Below, piece by piece: positions 36,901 to 50,368 of a stretch of 64,000 nt of DNA. The stretch's first letter is position 1. Each line of letters begins with the position of its first letter. The notes below the pieces were generated by a model that was not told the DNA's origin, did no database searches, and worked only from the letters and a program-made list of their open reading frames with translations. The DNA is taken from the NCBI GenBank assembly GCA_029582265.1, contig CM055828.1:2401402-2465401 (forward strand), written 5' to 3'. Origin of the DNA: Zoroaster sp. YZ-2022 (lineage: Eukaryota > Echinodermata > Asteroidea > Forcipulatida > Zoroasteridae). Made by a program: the position numbers and the translations under genes.

Positions 36901-39900
36901 CTTTTTGTGATTTCTTTTTACCAGGAAATGCAATTGTAATTTTTAATTGCATGCATGTGCACACGTCCGGTTGTTTCTACCCAAGTGCAAAGTGCCTTCT
37001 TTATTATTATGACTTTAAATAAGATTGACCCCTGACCTACAGTTGACCTTTTGACTACACAACAAACACAATGTCCAGCAGAGCAGTTGGGTTCATGTAG
37101 AAAGTACACTTTTGAGTTTAGACAAATGATGACTTACTTTTATATTACCAATAGTGTATGGTGGTTTTAAAGATTCCTTACACTTTTGGTATCCCTAAAA
37201 AAATACTCAACAGGTTGCTTGTGTAACAGGTTGTGTACATGTAACATATTCATTAACCCTCCTATGTACAGTGCAGTTGCCATAGAATTGTCAGACCTTT
37301 CAAAACCTTTCAAGTTTGCTGTAATGAAGGGTTTTGAAAGGTGAGAAAACAGTCTGACAAAAGGGACCTATGAAAGGTTTCGAAAGGTGTAACAACTCTC
37401 TGAACAAACTGGTGTTGAAATGTTTCAATACCTTTCAAACGGTATTGAAAGGTGTGGTTGTTCAGTAGCAACAAATTCTGGAGGGTTTTAAAGGGTTCAT
37501 AATAATTGATAGCCATTTTGGCCCGTAAGCAGATTTTGAAAGGTTTTGAAAGGTCAACCCATAGGAGGGTTAAATAATTTACATACATACATGTACATAC
37601 GTGTACACATAATGTACATTTGTATGTAAATCCAGGAATAGACACTACATGTGCATACAATTACAATATATATATTATTTAGTGGTATCACTAGGGTTTT
37701 GTATTAAATTGAGTAATAAATTATCGAATCTTATGAAATTTTGATAGAAATAAAAGTCCAGAAATACCTACACATGTAAATGTAGAAGCAGTTTTGCCAG
37801 AATCACATGTTGTATCTTCCCTTTTAAGATTGTGTGTTTGTCACAGGGTCCATACACATTGTGAATTGGGTAGTATCCAATCAGAATAGGTAGGATTTAC
37901 AATTTATCTTTGTTTATTTATATATTTTTTTCATTCACTAATTTATTTTGTTTGTGAGAAAACTGTCAGGTAATTTTAGCGGTTGTATTTCACTCTCTGA
38001 CACAGTAATTCATTGGACGTACATGTACATGTATGTAGAATGTACACACATCTTCAGAACAGTTATTTTTGTATCAATTTACTAACGTAGACGTAGGCAC
38101 GGATCACCCTATTTCATTATGCTTTCTCATCAACAACTTGCTCCTCAGAGAATTTCAAACAGAGACATCAGGCAAATTAAGAATTCATTTCAGACAGCGT
38201 CCCTGACGTAAGATGTTTGTTTGTGCTGGGTCTCAGGCTGAACTTGATCCATTCTCCAATCTTTGTTTGTCTGCCACTGTAATTAAAAAGGGACTCTTTC
38301 CAAGAAGTTGAGATATAAGAGGATTGGGGGGGGGGGGGGGCTTGGCTTTGTTGCCTGTCTGACTGACCCCGGAACTGTGTGTGTCCATGTACTTTGAGAA
38401 GCTGTGCGTTGCTGCAGGATCGAGCAAAAAATATCTTCTTGAAGGAGTTGACTCACATAGTGTTATAGTTATGAACATGTATAAGTACAAGTACATTGTA
38501 CATATGTATTTGATTATTTTATTTTTAGCCTGCATGTGCATGGACAGTAAGTTATATTTAAGAGAATTTGCCAATCAGTAGCTATCAATCAAAATCTCTG
38601 GACAAAATATACATCCAACAAGCTCACTGGGTACTTGTCTTACATGTGTTATAATAATCGCACGTTGACTTTGTCAGAATTTCACCCTCTCTTCCCCACG
38701 CTATATATTCTTTGGCAATCTGTTTTTACTTCATGGATTTGTGAAAACCGCTTGATCCGAGACCAGTGCATGTTTGTAATGAATTAAATAGGTTTTCCTG
38801 CAGAAGTAAATACTTATTTGTGTTCATACATGTACACTTGTACAAGTGTCAGTTTTTGAGTACTGTATATAATTCTATACATATTTTTATGTGCAAATTA
38901 TGTGTTTTTCAGCATACATGTATGTAAATTCACTTAAATGTTCAGAATACTGACATCTGTATGTTTTGATGTCTGTATTGTGTACATGTACAGTAATCTC
39001 GTGTTTTGTACGGGGTCATGCCTATGTTCCCTCAGCCCTATGTTCCCTCAATGCCTAACATTTTTTTTAAATCCAAATTAGGCCCTATGTTCCCTCAACC
39101 CTATGTTCCCTCAACCCTATGTTCCTCATCCCAAAATAGGGAACATAGGGTCTATTTTGGGATGAGGGAACATAGGGCTGAGGGAACATAGGGCTGAGGG
39201 AACATAAGGCTGAGGGAACTTGAGTACGGTCCCTTTTGTACAAGATTCGTCAGTACAGTAACTTGTTATCCTTTCCCCATTAGCTCAAGTGTTTGTCTGC
39301 TCTTGGGGGGATCGTTTCCGAGAAATGAGTGGAATTTTGATGAGACCATTTTCTCGAGGGTAGACTGCTCGGTGTGACTTTGATGAGAAAACGCACACTG
39401 TAGATGAAAAACAAAACCTTGCATTACACGTCAGAGGACCTGATTGGATTATTGTTATCTAGTTGACTGCAATTCCATTCTAACGCATTTACATGTTAAT
39501 CATCCAGTTCTTGTGCAAGATTGGCCATGACGCCCACAAGGGGGCGCTAAATCCCAAGATAATTGCATAACATGTGATAATTACATTGTACCATACACTT
39601 AAAACATGTAATGAAACTAGAGTTTCCAAATAATGTACATGTCTCTTCTCTTTAAGCTGTACCAGATCGATTACTCATGCGTTCTTTACGTCATTGATAT
39701 TAGATAATTATCGTTCAGTGATACCGTAAGCAACCTTCAATTATCTTTTCATATATTGTACAAGGATTGCACACATTATTATCCTAGTTTTATGAGTAGC
39801 CTGACAGTTGGCCAGTCCATCAATCTGATCTAGTTTGTTTTCACTAGCCTGGACATTTTCAAATGACTGGACATGGTGTATGTAAATGTACAATGTAATA

Positions 39901-42900
39901 TGTATCTTTTTAATATATTAAGATATAATTTTATGGTGAATTTTGATCATGTATGTACATTGTTATAAATAAAATGTAATTTATACAGCACAAATTTGAC
40001 ATACCAAAAACTTACTAACCTGCATAAATTATAAAAGTCCGTTAAAAGTCGGTTACAAATTTGAATATACATGTACACATACTACATGTACATGTATGTG
40101 TACATGTACATGTTTAGATACTAAAAGATAAATAGCTAATTAAATATTAGCTAATTAAAATTAATTTTCGATCACATTCTACAGTGTACAGTAGCTGTTG
40201 GTAGATTTATTGACTCGTATAAATCATGGGTTTTGTATGCAGTTTTACAAAGAGAATCTCTGAGTAGTCCTTGACACATGTACATGTATACATTATACAC
40301 ATACACTGTATTATAATTAATGACCGAGTCATACCATTTTACACACTAGGGACCCTAAGCTGGAATGTTTATGTGTGCATATCAAACTATTGTGTTCATA
40401 GTAGAAGACAATATGTGTGAATGTGACATCATACATGTATGTACACATTTACGTTTCAAACAGTCTCTAATACGAGAAGGGTTTTTACCAGGTGCAAATT
40501 ACTCCAAATCTATCGTCCTTCGATTCCTCAATATGAAATCCTTTTGTTTTCCTTTTTCAACAGGCTGAAGAAAAAATTTGTAGAAGGCCCCATCAGTGGT
40601 CCATCCAGTTTGAAAACCTACCGTGAAGATATTCGTCAAATCCTGTTCCAAGAGTTCAACAGCCCAGTGACCGACAGTGATATCAGCGAGGTAGCAAGCA
40701 AGGCATTCCCTAGTCACAGCCGCAAAGGGAAATACTATTTGGGGATAGGGACTGCAAACACTAACTATGCTGATGAGGCTGGAAGAACGATAACAGAAAA
40801 CCTGAAGGTATAAATCCTACAGTAATCAGCAGGCTGCTGCAATTAGGCTTGGGCGATGACACGATAATATCGAATATCGCGATATGTTTTTTTACGCGAT
40901 TATGATATCGAGAACTTTTTAAATCATCGAGGTATCGGCAGATCGCGATGAAAAAAATATATCGCGATGAAAAAAATAATAAACAAAATCCTCGATTGCC
41001 ACTTGGGCCAGACATTCCATGGAAAAAACTTAGGGAAGTCTTTTCAGCTTTCGTGAGAAACAAAATCGAACTACTTCTGTAGTAAACCGACTGTCAGATC
41101 ACAAAGGAGCCGCCTGACAGGGTGTTGTTTAATAATCCACCGCCACTCAAAAGAAATCTATTAAGACTGATTTAAGTGTGTTGGGATTGAATGGGGTATT
41201 TGATCCAACAATGTGGAGACAATGTTTACGTCTCACTGTCTATCCATGGTGGTCTGTGACTCTGGCTGACGCACCATAGGCAAGTATATTATATCATACA
41301 TATTTAAATATATATGCAGAATATGGGCGTTGCCTTAAAAACACATAGTCTTGAATTAAATCAAAGCATGGATCGGCAGCGGCTCGATCAAAGTTGAGGG
41401 ATTAGGACACTATTCTGTTGTACCATACTGGGACTCTTGTCTCGTGTGACAAAACACACATTATTATGTACTCTTGATAAACCATGTGACGTTTTTTTTT
41501 AAATAGTGTGACTACAATCCACATTTTCTGAATCACATGGTTTTATTCTCCACGGCACTATATGCAGGAATAAACCTAGTCACGTGTTTATACTATGAGC
41601 CAGTCATGTGGAACGCGAATCACGTGAACTCGGGTTGATGATTTGATTGGGACGCACGACACAGTAACCGTCCCACATAATTATTATGCAAACGATTTGC
41701 CAATGGCGATGGGTGAGTTTTTGCGACCGTAACCAGAAACATGTTTGGGCTTTGTCATTGGTTGGGTTTTCGCAAGTTCGGTTGTGCTGCGATGACATCA
41801 TGGTTCGACCAAACATAAACCGAACTTTAGCTTTGTGCATGTGATCGGTTACGCTTAGTTTGAAGATGGCGGATTGTAAAAAGTGTTAAACATGATTTCG
41901 TATATTTCAAGTTACTAGCACTCACGAGTAAGTTCTATTTTGAGAAACGTTGATGACTGAACATGTCATAAACTGAAAACAATTGTCTGGTTACGTTTGC
42001 ATTTTCGCGTAACTGTGCCGTTTTGTTTCTGGTTAGGGAAAACCCGCCCCATATGTTGCACTCGTGAACGGCGCAATTGCACGTGTCTCGCAGGAAAGCA
42101 CTGGCAATTTATTGTGACGTTTGTAGACGGGTACATCCCCGTCATTACCGGCTCTAAAGCACTAATGCGTGAAAAACAAAAATAATCGCAATATTATCGA
42201 ATATCGCGATATATGTTTGACGATATATCGTGGATGAAAAAAATCGATATCGCCCAAGCCTAGCTGCAATTTTGTTCCGTAAATATTTTACAAATAACCA
42301 AAGTTGAGGTATTCATCTTATGCAGGGTTGTAGCTACGCCGGTCGGGTCTAACCGGCACTCCCGCTGGCCGACCGGCACCAAACGCAAATTGATGTCTTA
42401 CCGACCGGCACAAAAATTGTGTGAATATTTCATTAAACAGTAATAAAAGTTTAAAAAGTTCATGTATTCTTCATTTCTTTGAGTTATTTGCAACTATTTT
42501 GAGGACTTTAGTCTATAGATCAATTAAAGCATCGTACGATATTATAAAATAAATCTCAGTTTGTAGCGGTACAAACAAATACACTAATTAGCATTTATTT
42601 ATGACGTCAGGGAAAAGACCTGGGAATCCCCATTATGATTGGTTGTTTGCGCCTGCACGATGAACTAATGCCACTAGTCTCTACCGCGTGTAAATGATGC
42701 GACGTGCTTCGTAATGTCGATGTACGTAAATTTCAGGTTGGTTAAGCGTGACTTCGTAAGCGTCTAGCTTTCCCCGCGATGTGCTCAGCAAAGGAAAATT
42801 ATTCACGTCGTCCCTCCGCCCATTCATGAAAAGTTTTGTGAACGTTTTTGGAAGTGTTTTGATCAAAATAATTATGTCGCACTCAGAAAAGTATCACCAG

Positions 42901-45900
42901 CTTTTTCTCTTCGACCACTAAACTCAAGGGCGGCAGTGATAGACACGGCAGCCGGGTCAAGCGAGAAGCCGGCAAATTCGAGACATTCTTCTGTGACCAC
43001 ATCTTCGTGTTCGAGTACAACTGACCGGGAACTGATCACGCTACCGAGTCTTCGCCACTGTGGATTTAGGCCAAAACTTCGGAGCTGCTATGCCTGACGG
43101 CCCGGTTGCTCAAGTGTTACCTCATCAAAAAAACAGAAGCAGGCATCTAAGTTTAATAGCGAAAAGTGGACACCTGGTAGGCCATACAGAAGTTTCAGTT
43201 TTTCTGAGCCAACATTGTTGTCAATTGCATTGGAGGGCACTCCTTCACATCATAAATTCTTGTATAATACTATGAAAATATCATACTATTATACAACAAA
43301 TTATGTGAAAGGTGAGCCCTCCAAATCTATTCTTAAAAGCTAAAACCCAGGAGCTTCGGGGTGCTTCGCCCCCTCGACCCCCACCGAGGCGTTGCCTCTG
43401 GACCCCACCAGGGGCCCTTAAGTGGGCCCCTGGACCCCCGGCCGTGAGCTGCGCTCCGTTCGCTCCGTTCGCTCCGCTCGCAATTGACAAAATTAGCCGG
43501 CACTCAATTTGGTCTGGTGACAACCCTGATCTTATGTCTTCCGGTGGGATTTATTGAATTTTTTTTTCTTGGGTTTAATTGAAAATGACATTCCATTTAT
43601 TATAATATGGAGTTTTGTTATTAAGGGAATTACCATCCATGTTTGGGTCACCAGTCACTGGCCATTCCACCCCCCCCCCCCCCCCCCCCGATCTCTTTTT
43701 ATCCAATCAAATTTGTCTTAACAGGGTTTTTATTAATTATAAATAAGAAACAGAATATAGGTACAGTTCCTTCTGAACATGTGTACTCTGACAACCTGAG
43801 AGGCAATGAATAATAAGATAGAAACAAAATTAGCAAGTCAGGTGATTTCATTGGCTGAAGTATGTAATGACATCAATAGTAGGAAGACGAAAGAGGCAAC
43901 AGACAGCCACCCCTCGAGTAAGGATTATCCTGAGAGCTGTTTTTGTGAGAAGATATTTCTAGTTCTGTTGGGAATTTATTACAGTATAGAAGAAATGGAG
44001 ATGCCCCCTTACAGCCTTTCCACCCACACCAGAAACATCCATGGGGAACTTAAAACCATCCACTTCCAGAGGGTTTTAGGTTTTGGAATCATGTCCTGAA
44101 ATATAAGAAGGTTCCATATGATTGAAGAAGTTTCATCATGAATGAACACAACATACTATCTGCAGATACGTAATCTGTGCCGGATCTGTGTCAATGGGTG
44201 AAAAATCGGTAAAAGATTCTGTGTACATTGCAAGAGTGAATGAATCTGCTTGACGGTATTGTTTCGTTGTTACAATGTTACCATGTGTTTATCTGATTGT
44301 CAGCACTGTGTGATTCATGGTCTACATGTATCATTTCCCCCTGTAGAAACAAAGTCATTTATGTGTACATAACATTTATGCAGGCTTCTTGTTCATATAG
44401 ACTGATGGATATTAGTGCTGGGATGGTTAACTGGTTAATCGGCCAAAAATGCACTAACCATTTATCCGAAACCAATATTTAAAAAAAATAAATAAATAAA
44501 AAATTGTCACCCATTTTGTTATAGACATTCTTTTTTGCCATATTGGGTATTAAATAATCATTGCGGGAAGTTTATTGAATCTTTTTTATTAAAAATGTAT
44601 ACACGTTTGCTGCCTATCTAGTTTGTGTAGCCATCAGTTCTGACTTTCAGTTAACCAGTTAATCGACTGTGATCGTTTCGAACTACGGTAACTGGAAACT
44701 CTCACCATGGGCGGACCCAGAATATTTTGGGGGGGGGGGGGGCTGAGAATCAAGAACGATTTTTCAGTACTACAAAAATTACAATGAAATAATCAAAGGG
44801 AGAGGAAAACAAAGCACAGCGAGGGAGAAATGAGGGGAAACATGAGGGGGAATACCTTACCGTTTGTATCTGATTCTGGTTTTTTTTTTAATTTTTAACG
44901 ATTTTAGGGGGGGGGGGCTACAGCCCCCTTAGATCCGCCAGTGCTCACCACTAATGGATATACATGTACATGGGAAATGAAGGGAATTACGTTTACAGAA
45001 GGGATTTTTCTAAATCCTTTATTTTCCAAGGGACATGGAACTGCAATGAATAAAAATGATGCATTTGTGCAGGATTACCAGCTAATGAGCTACATGTACA
45101 TGTACAATGTAGAATCATTTGAATTTGTTCTAAAAATATTTAAATTTTAAGAAACATTCTGCCCAAACATTTTTACCTTGAGTGGTTTTTACCAGCATGT
45201 GTGCTATTCATAACCAGTGCATAAGGTTATCTCGGGTATAACAAGGTTGCACTTAAAACCTTTGCCATGTTATTGTTGTACAAAATGAACATGCGTATTG
45301 ATGTTTATACATGTACATGTAGCTGGCCAATTGTCATCGGACTACATGTAGCTTGGTTAAGACGTCAGCAGGAGGTTGTGGATTCATGCCCTTCCTGAGT
45401 CACCTGTTGAATGTTTTTTTGATGACACTCAAAAGTATACAGTGCTGAGTTACAGCATTGACAAGCAAAATAAAACAATGTTCTGTCATGTACAATTGTA
45501 TGATACATCTACATTGTACATGTTTACATGTACATGTAGATCATGCAGAAAATGGATTTCTGATTTGACACTTGCGTCATGCCATGAAATCCTTTTCAGA
45601 AGTTTGAAATTCCTTTTCTGTTGTTTTCCTTTGTGATGTTATTTTTATATTCATGTGTACTATACATAGTGCAAGCAAGTCATCCAGTTGATTCTGTTTC
45701 CCATATTGAGAGGTAGGACCCTGACCTCATTTGAGTGACGGAAGCCTAGTTTCATGTGTGTGGGTGTGTTCTTTGTATCTTAATTTGTCATATACCCATG
45801 TATATACCCAGAACCTAGATCTGGGGAAAAAGTTTTCGCTATTTTAACAGCAATTTTCAGCAGTGTTTCTTTTCATCGGAACATTGCTGTTTGACTTACA

Positions 45901-48900
45901 TGTACATGTAAAAAAGGGAAAACAAATGCTTTAAAATTACATTAATGTTTTACACTTACACAGTAAATATGTATCAAAATTATTTTATAGTGGGACCAGT
46001 CATAAATTAATTTGGGCACATTTTTCCTTTAAAAAATTTTTATCATTGTTCAAATGAAAACAAAAATTCCCAGAAATTGCAGGTAAAAAACATGGTCAAT
46101 ACATCTTTAAGACGTGACGTACATGGCTATTGTATTAGTCGAGATTTCACATCTCATGTAAAAGATGCAAGGACATTTTAACACTGCTCTCCCTTGAGAT
46201 TTCTTTGGATTTACAATCTATGTACATGTTAATATCATTTGAAAATCATCACAAGCATTCATATTTATTGAAGTCATGTTTAGAGTGACATTTACAAATG
46301 AGTTGTTCCAAGCATGCAATTTACATGCACAAAAGTTAAAATATTAAATAATGTATCTGGAATTATTCATAGACTTACATGTATGATTTGCCATCAAATT
46401 TTGATTCAGTAAAAATATTGTACCAGAAATGATGGCTTTTCAGGGATGTTTGTACATTATATTCCCTTTAAATCCTTGCATGGGTTACTCCCACGCAGTT
46501 ATGAGAACAGAATCAAGACTCGCCCACGTACAAATCACTTCAATTCTATCCCCACGCATGTATTTCATCCTAGTGCAATATGTACCCTACATACTTGCGT
46601 CAAGCTTGTTTCAAACCAAGATTTACTGGCAAAGGTAATGTGTCAAGTCTGTATTAAGACAAAAAAACACTATAATGTTGGGACAAGTGTACTGTTTGGT
46701 GTATTGTGTACAGTGTTAACTTTTTACTTTGGATACATTGTAAAGGAATGAGGGTGTAATACACCCCATCCCACCCCCCCCCCAAAAAAATAAAAATAAA
46801 TTGAGGATTTATTATGTAAAACCGTCCTTGGTTTTGAGATGATGATAATGGCACAGCGTGAGAAGTTTTTTCGTCTGTCTATCATGTTGTTGATAAAACA
46901 ATAGGACCATTTCAACTTTGAAATGAATCATAAGCTGATGAAGCTTGGTTTCTGTACATTCATGTATCTCTTGATTTTTACAAAGTACATGTATGGATAT
47001 ACTTAACAGACGTTTTGCCCAAGGTGTACACAGCCTTCAAAGACAAGCTGTATGTATTGATGGTTCAATCATATGTACGTAAACAGGCCTTGAATTTGGG
47101 TCTTGTAGGGTCAAGGCAACTTTCCTGTGGTAAAGGGCAAATTAGAAAATCAAATTATCTCTGAGAACATTTCAAGGGGCACCAAGGGGCACCAAGGGGC
47201 ACCAAGGCAAAAACAAGGGGCTGGAGGGATATTACCACTGTAAATTTCAGGTCCTTTATAAAATTATGAAAAACAATCTGGATGTGATGTACTTTATTTC
47301 AATCAATAAATCACCTTCAGACAGATTTTTTGTTGTTTATTTTACCTCATCACAACAATCACATTTTTTGATAATATTGTTTCCATCAACTGACCTGTTA
47401 ACACATTGTCAGGCAATTAACATTTTATTAAGAATATACATATGTTAGGCCAGTAACATTTTATTGAGAATATATCTACATCTACATGTAGTAGCTTTAG
47501 AAGGCTGTTAGTTAAATACATGTGGGGCTGAATAGGCTTATAGTAAAATACAGACCACCAACTTGTCATTGATAATGTTCCATTTGAATATTTGTTACAG
47601 CCTGTTTGGCATTGTGGAACACAATGCAGTAATCTTCTTTCTCATTTATTGTGTACATACAACCTTGCCCTTCAGCACAAACAGGTACAGTGGTTAATGG
47701 CAATGACATACATATAGACCTTGTACAATGTATGTATTTTACGTACGTAATACTGACGACATTTGAAAGGTGGATAAATAATGAATATATAGGTACAGTG
47801 TACAATATGTTTAATACATATGTACAGTACTTATAAATATGTGAACAATACACGCACATGTACATATATTGTATACATTGTTTTCTATTTAAGGAATTGC
47901 TTTCTCTCATTGTAATTAAAAAGAAACTAGAAATCATTGCTTTAACCCTCCTACAGCTGAACTTTAGTGGCAAGTAGCTATAGTGGTCAACTGCCTGTTT
48001 TGACTGTTGACCCAAATTGTGCATACAGGGGCATTTTTGACAATGCTTTTACCAGTCAAAAATGGTTGACTCATTTTGACCTGTAAATGTACTTACTACA
48101 CGTAAGGTTTGACAGTGTTGGACTTTTAAGTGCACTAGATAAACTTTGGCAAGAAAATCGACAAATTGACTGATTTTGACCCTTGCAGTCATAGGAAGGT
48201 TAAACATCCAGTACTTAGCCTTACAAAGAACCATGCAGACCCAATTCCCTTTATGTTTGATTTTGGGGAGATTTGTTACGTTTAACATGAAAGTTTATCT
48301 TTTTTAAACTGCTTTGTTTAAATAAAACAAAGTGTCCTTTGAACCTTTTTCAACTTTATAAATTGTGACCATTAAACAAACATACTGTACATATATTCTG
48401 AGAATTTTATTGGAACAAAACCTTGATAAAGGAATTGATAATGAAGTCATTTCTTACAAAAAGAATCCCTTTCAAGATTTCAAGACTACCTTGAATGACT
48501 TTCCACGACACTCTAAAAAGTTTTTAACATCAGAAATAAACACCGACATAATTTATAATATCAGTCTCTACACATAATGTTGATAACACATCTTTGCTTG
48601 CATGATTCTAAGGATCCTCTTTGACAAGGTGTAGAAGGAAAAAAACAGCCACACTGAATTTTGTATGTATTAATTGCAGTCACAGCTGTGTGAAAAATCA
48701 CAAGGCCATTACGTCAAGATCGGGACAGCTCTGTTTTGATCCGTGAAAAGATTGAAAGGAAGACAGCAATGAAATTGGGGAACGAGAGTTGGTGACGTGA
48801 AGCGCCAACACAAATGTTAACGCAGGCGATGATAACTATTAGTATCACACACACACACACATACACACAACAGAAAGCTGTGAACTTTAAATGAGCATAC

Positions 48901-50318
48901 TAATCTCTTACAGGTTGCCATGTTATGGCTGACCTTTAGTGTTTTTTTTCCCTGATGATTGCAGTCATTGATGACCATACAGTCCAACGGTGAGAGCAGA
49001 GAGTCATCCCCAGTGATGCTGAAACCGGTCAAGAAGCGCGCCATCCAGGCATGGAAAGAAACAGAGAATGGACAAGCCTTTGCTGCTGACCAGGTGAGAT
49101 ACGTTACATGTATTTATCTACAATGCAGAATGAAATATGTCAGGACACGCCCTTTTGTCACACTCATACCAGGCCTCGATCTTAACATTGCCATGGTGCC
49201 CCTCCGAGTTGGCCACAGTGCCCCTTTGGTTGGCCTTGAAATTTTGATGCAGCCAAGGCCAAAGTGGCTGTGCCCTCTCAGTTCGAAGTCTGTCATACTA
49301 TGTGGGTCAACTAAATTGTTATCTAGATACATGTAGAGTGGCCCGCCATTATGGTGGTACCACATAACGCACCCATGTAGCATGCGTAAATGTACCTAAA
49401 TATGTGGGCAATTAGTCAAAGAAGCACTGGACTGTGTAGAAAAACAAACGCTTGATGCAGCAAATTATTTCAGCATAGTTATGGTAGCATGGGTTGGTAC
49501 ATTCCAGCTTCCTAAAGTGTGTGTACACTGTATAAAACCCCCACATGATAAGGTCATATTGCCGTTGCTGCTGCATAAATGAGCCAGTAATTTGCAGTCA
49601 CTGTGTTCATGTTAAACTAGGACACCGATTCCATGCCCTGTTGAAAGTTTGCTCTGATCGTGATGATACTGTCCCTTTAAATGACTGAATATTTCAACAG
49701 TATAACTGGGGAGGGTTAAATGTCCCAAGAATTTTGGACCTGAATTATTACATTAATCTTGGTTTTCTTGTACACTATGGGAATCAAAATCAAGCTCATG
49801 TCCAGCATAGACTGGTGCCAGTCAGGTGATTATACAATGGTGATTATACATTGGCAGTCAGAGAACCAGATAATAAATGGAAATTACCAGCCATTAGAGA
49901 TACAGTACTATGCAAAGAGAAAGTAAGGAAAAAGAGAAAAATCAAAGCTGCAATGAAAATATTAAGTTTAAATACATACATGTATTCAGGATGGGAATAT
50001 ACACATGCTGTAGAGGAAATGGAACATTTGATTTGGGAATTAATGTTTCCGTTGTGTAAAAAAAAACACGAAGGATGCGGAACTATGCATACAAATATAC
50101 ATGTGTAACGGGGGCGGGGGGGTGGTGGTGTATAATGTTTAGTGGGTTTCTTGTGGTAGGATGGCCTTGTAGAGGTGCTGGTCACCTGTTCTATCTTACC
50201 ATTCACTGGCTTTGTTTAAAATGAATTTTTGTGTATTTGTAGTATATTAGGGGTTGGTTTTATATTTAATTGATGTAATCTGATTGCCAGTGTAAAATGT
50301 AATAAAATAAATAAATAA

Positions 50319-50368
<50 letters not shown>

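Larger units (their letters stand above)
21981..40563 (+). other. intron 1 of the RFX-like gene (18.6 kb)
   Basis: GTAAGA donor, CAACAG acceptor. No embedded host gene is supported. The intron carries at least two hAT-like elements with clear 8-bp duplications, a dimeric SINE, one family A MITE, two piggyBac-like families and many GTACATGTAC words. Stretches not listed separately show nothing recognisable. Confidence 0.75.
40808..48964 (+). other. intron 2 of the RFX-like gene (8.2 kb)
   Basis: Holds two long hAT-like elements close behind exon 2, G/C-homopolymer repeats, repeat family B and a piggyBac-like MITE. A stretch at 46444-46634 has exon-like borders but an incompatible length. Nothing else recognisable. 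Confidence 0.7.

Noticed and set aside
43806..44099. 97-codon open frame as a gene
   Set aside because: No recognisable motif, lies within intron 2, and its composition matches surrounding non-coding sequence.
47566..48024. 152-codon minus-strand open frame as a gene
   Set aside because: Runs into a piggyBac-like MITE and translates simple ATGTAC-rich repeats into Tyr/Met/Cys runs.
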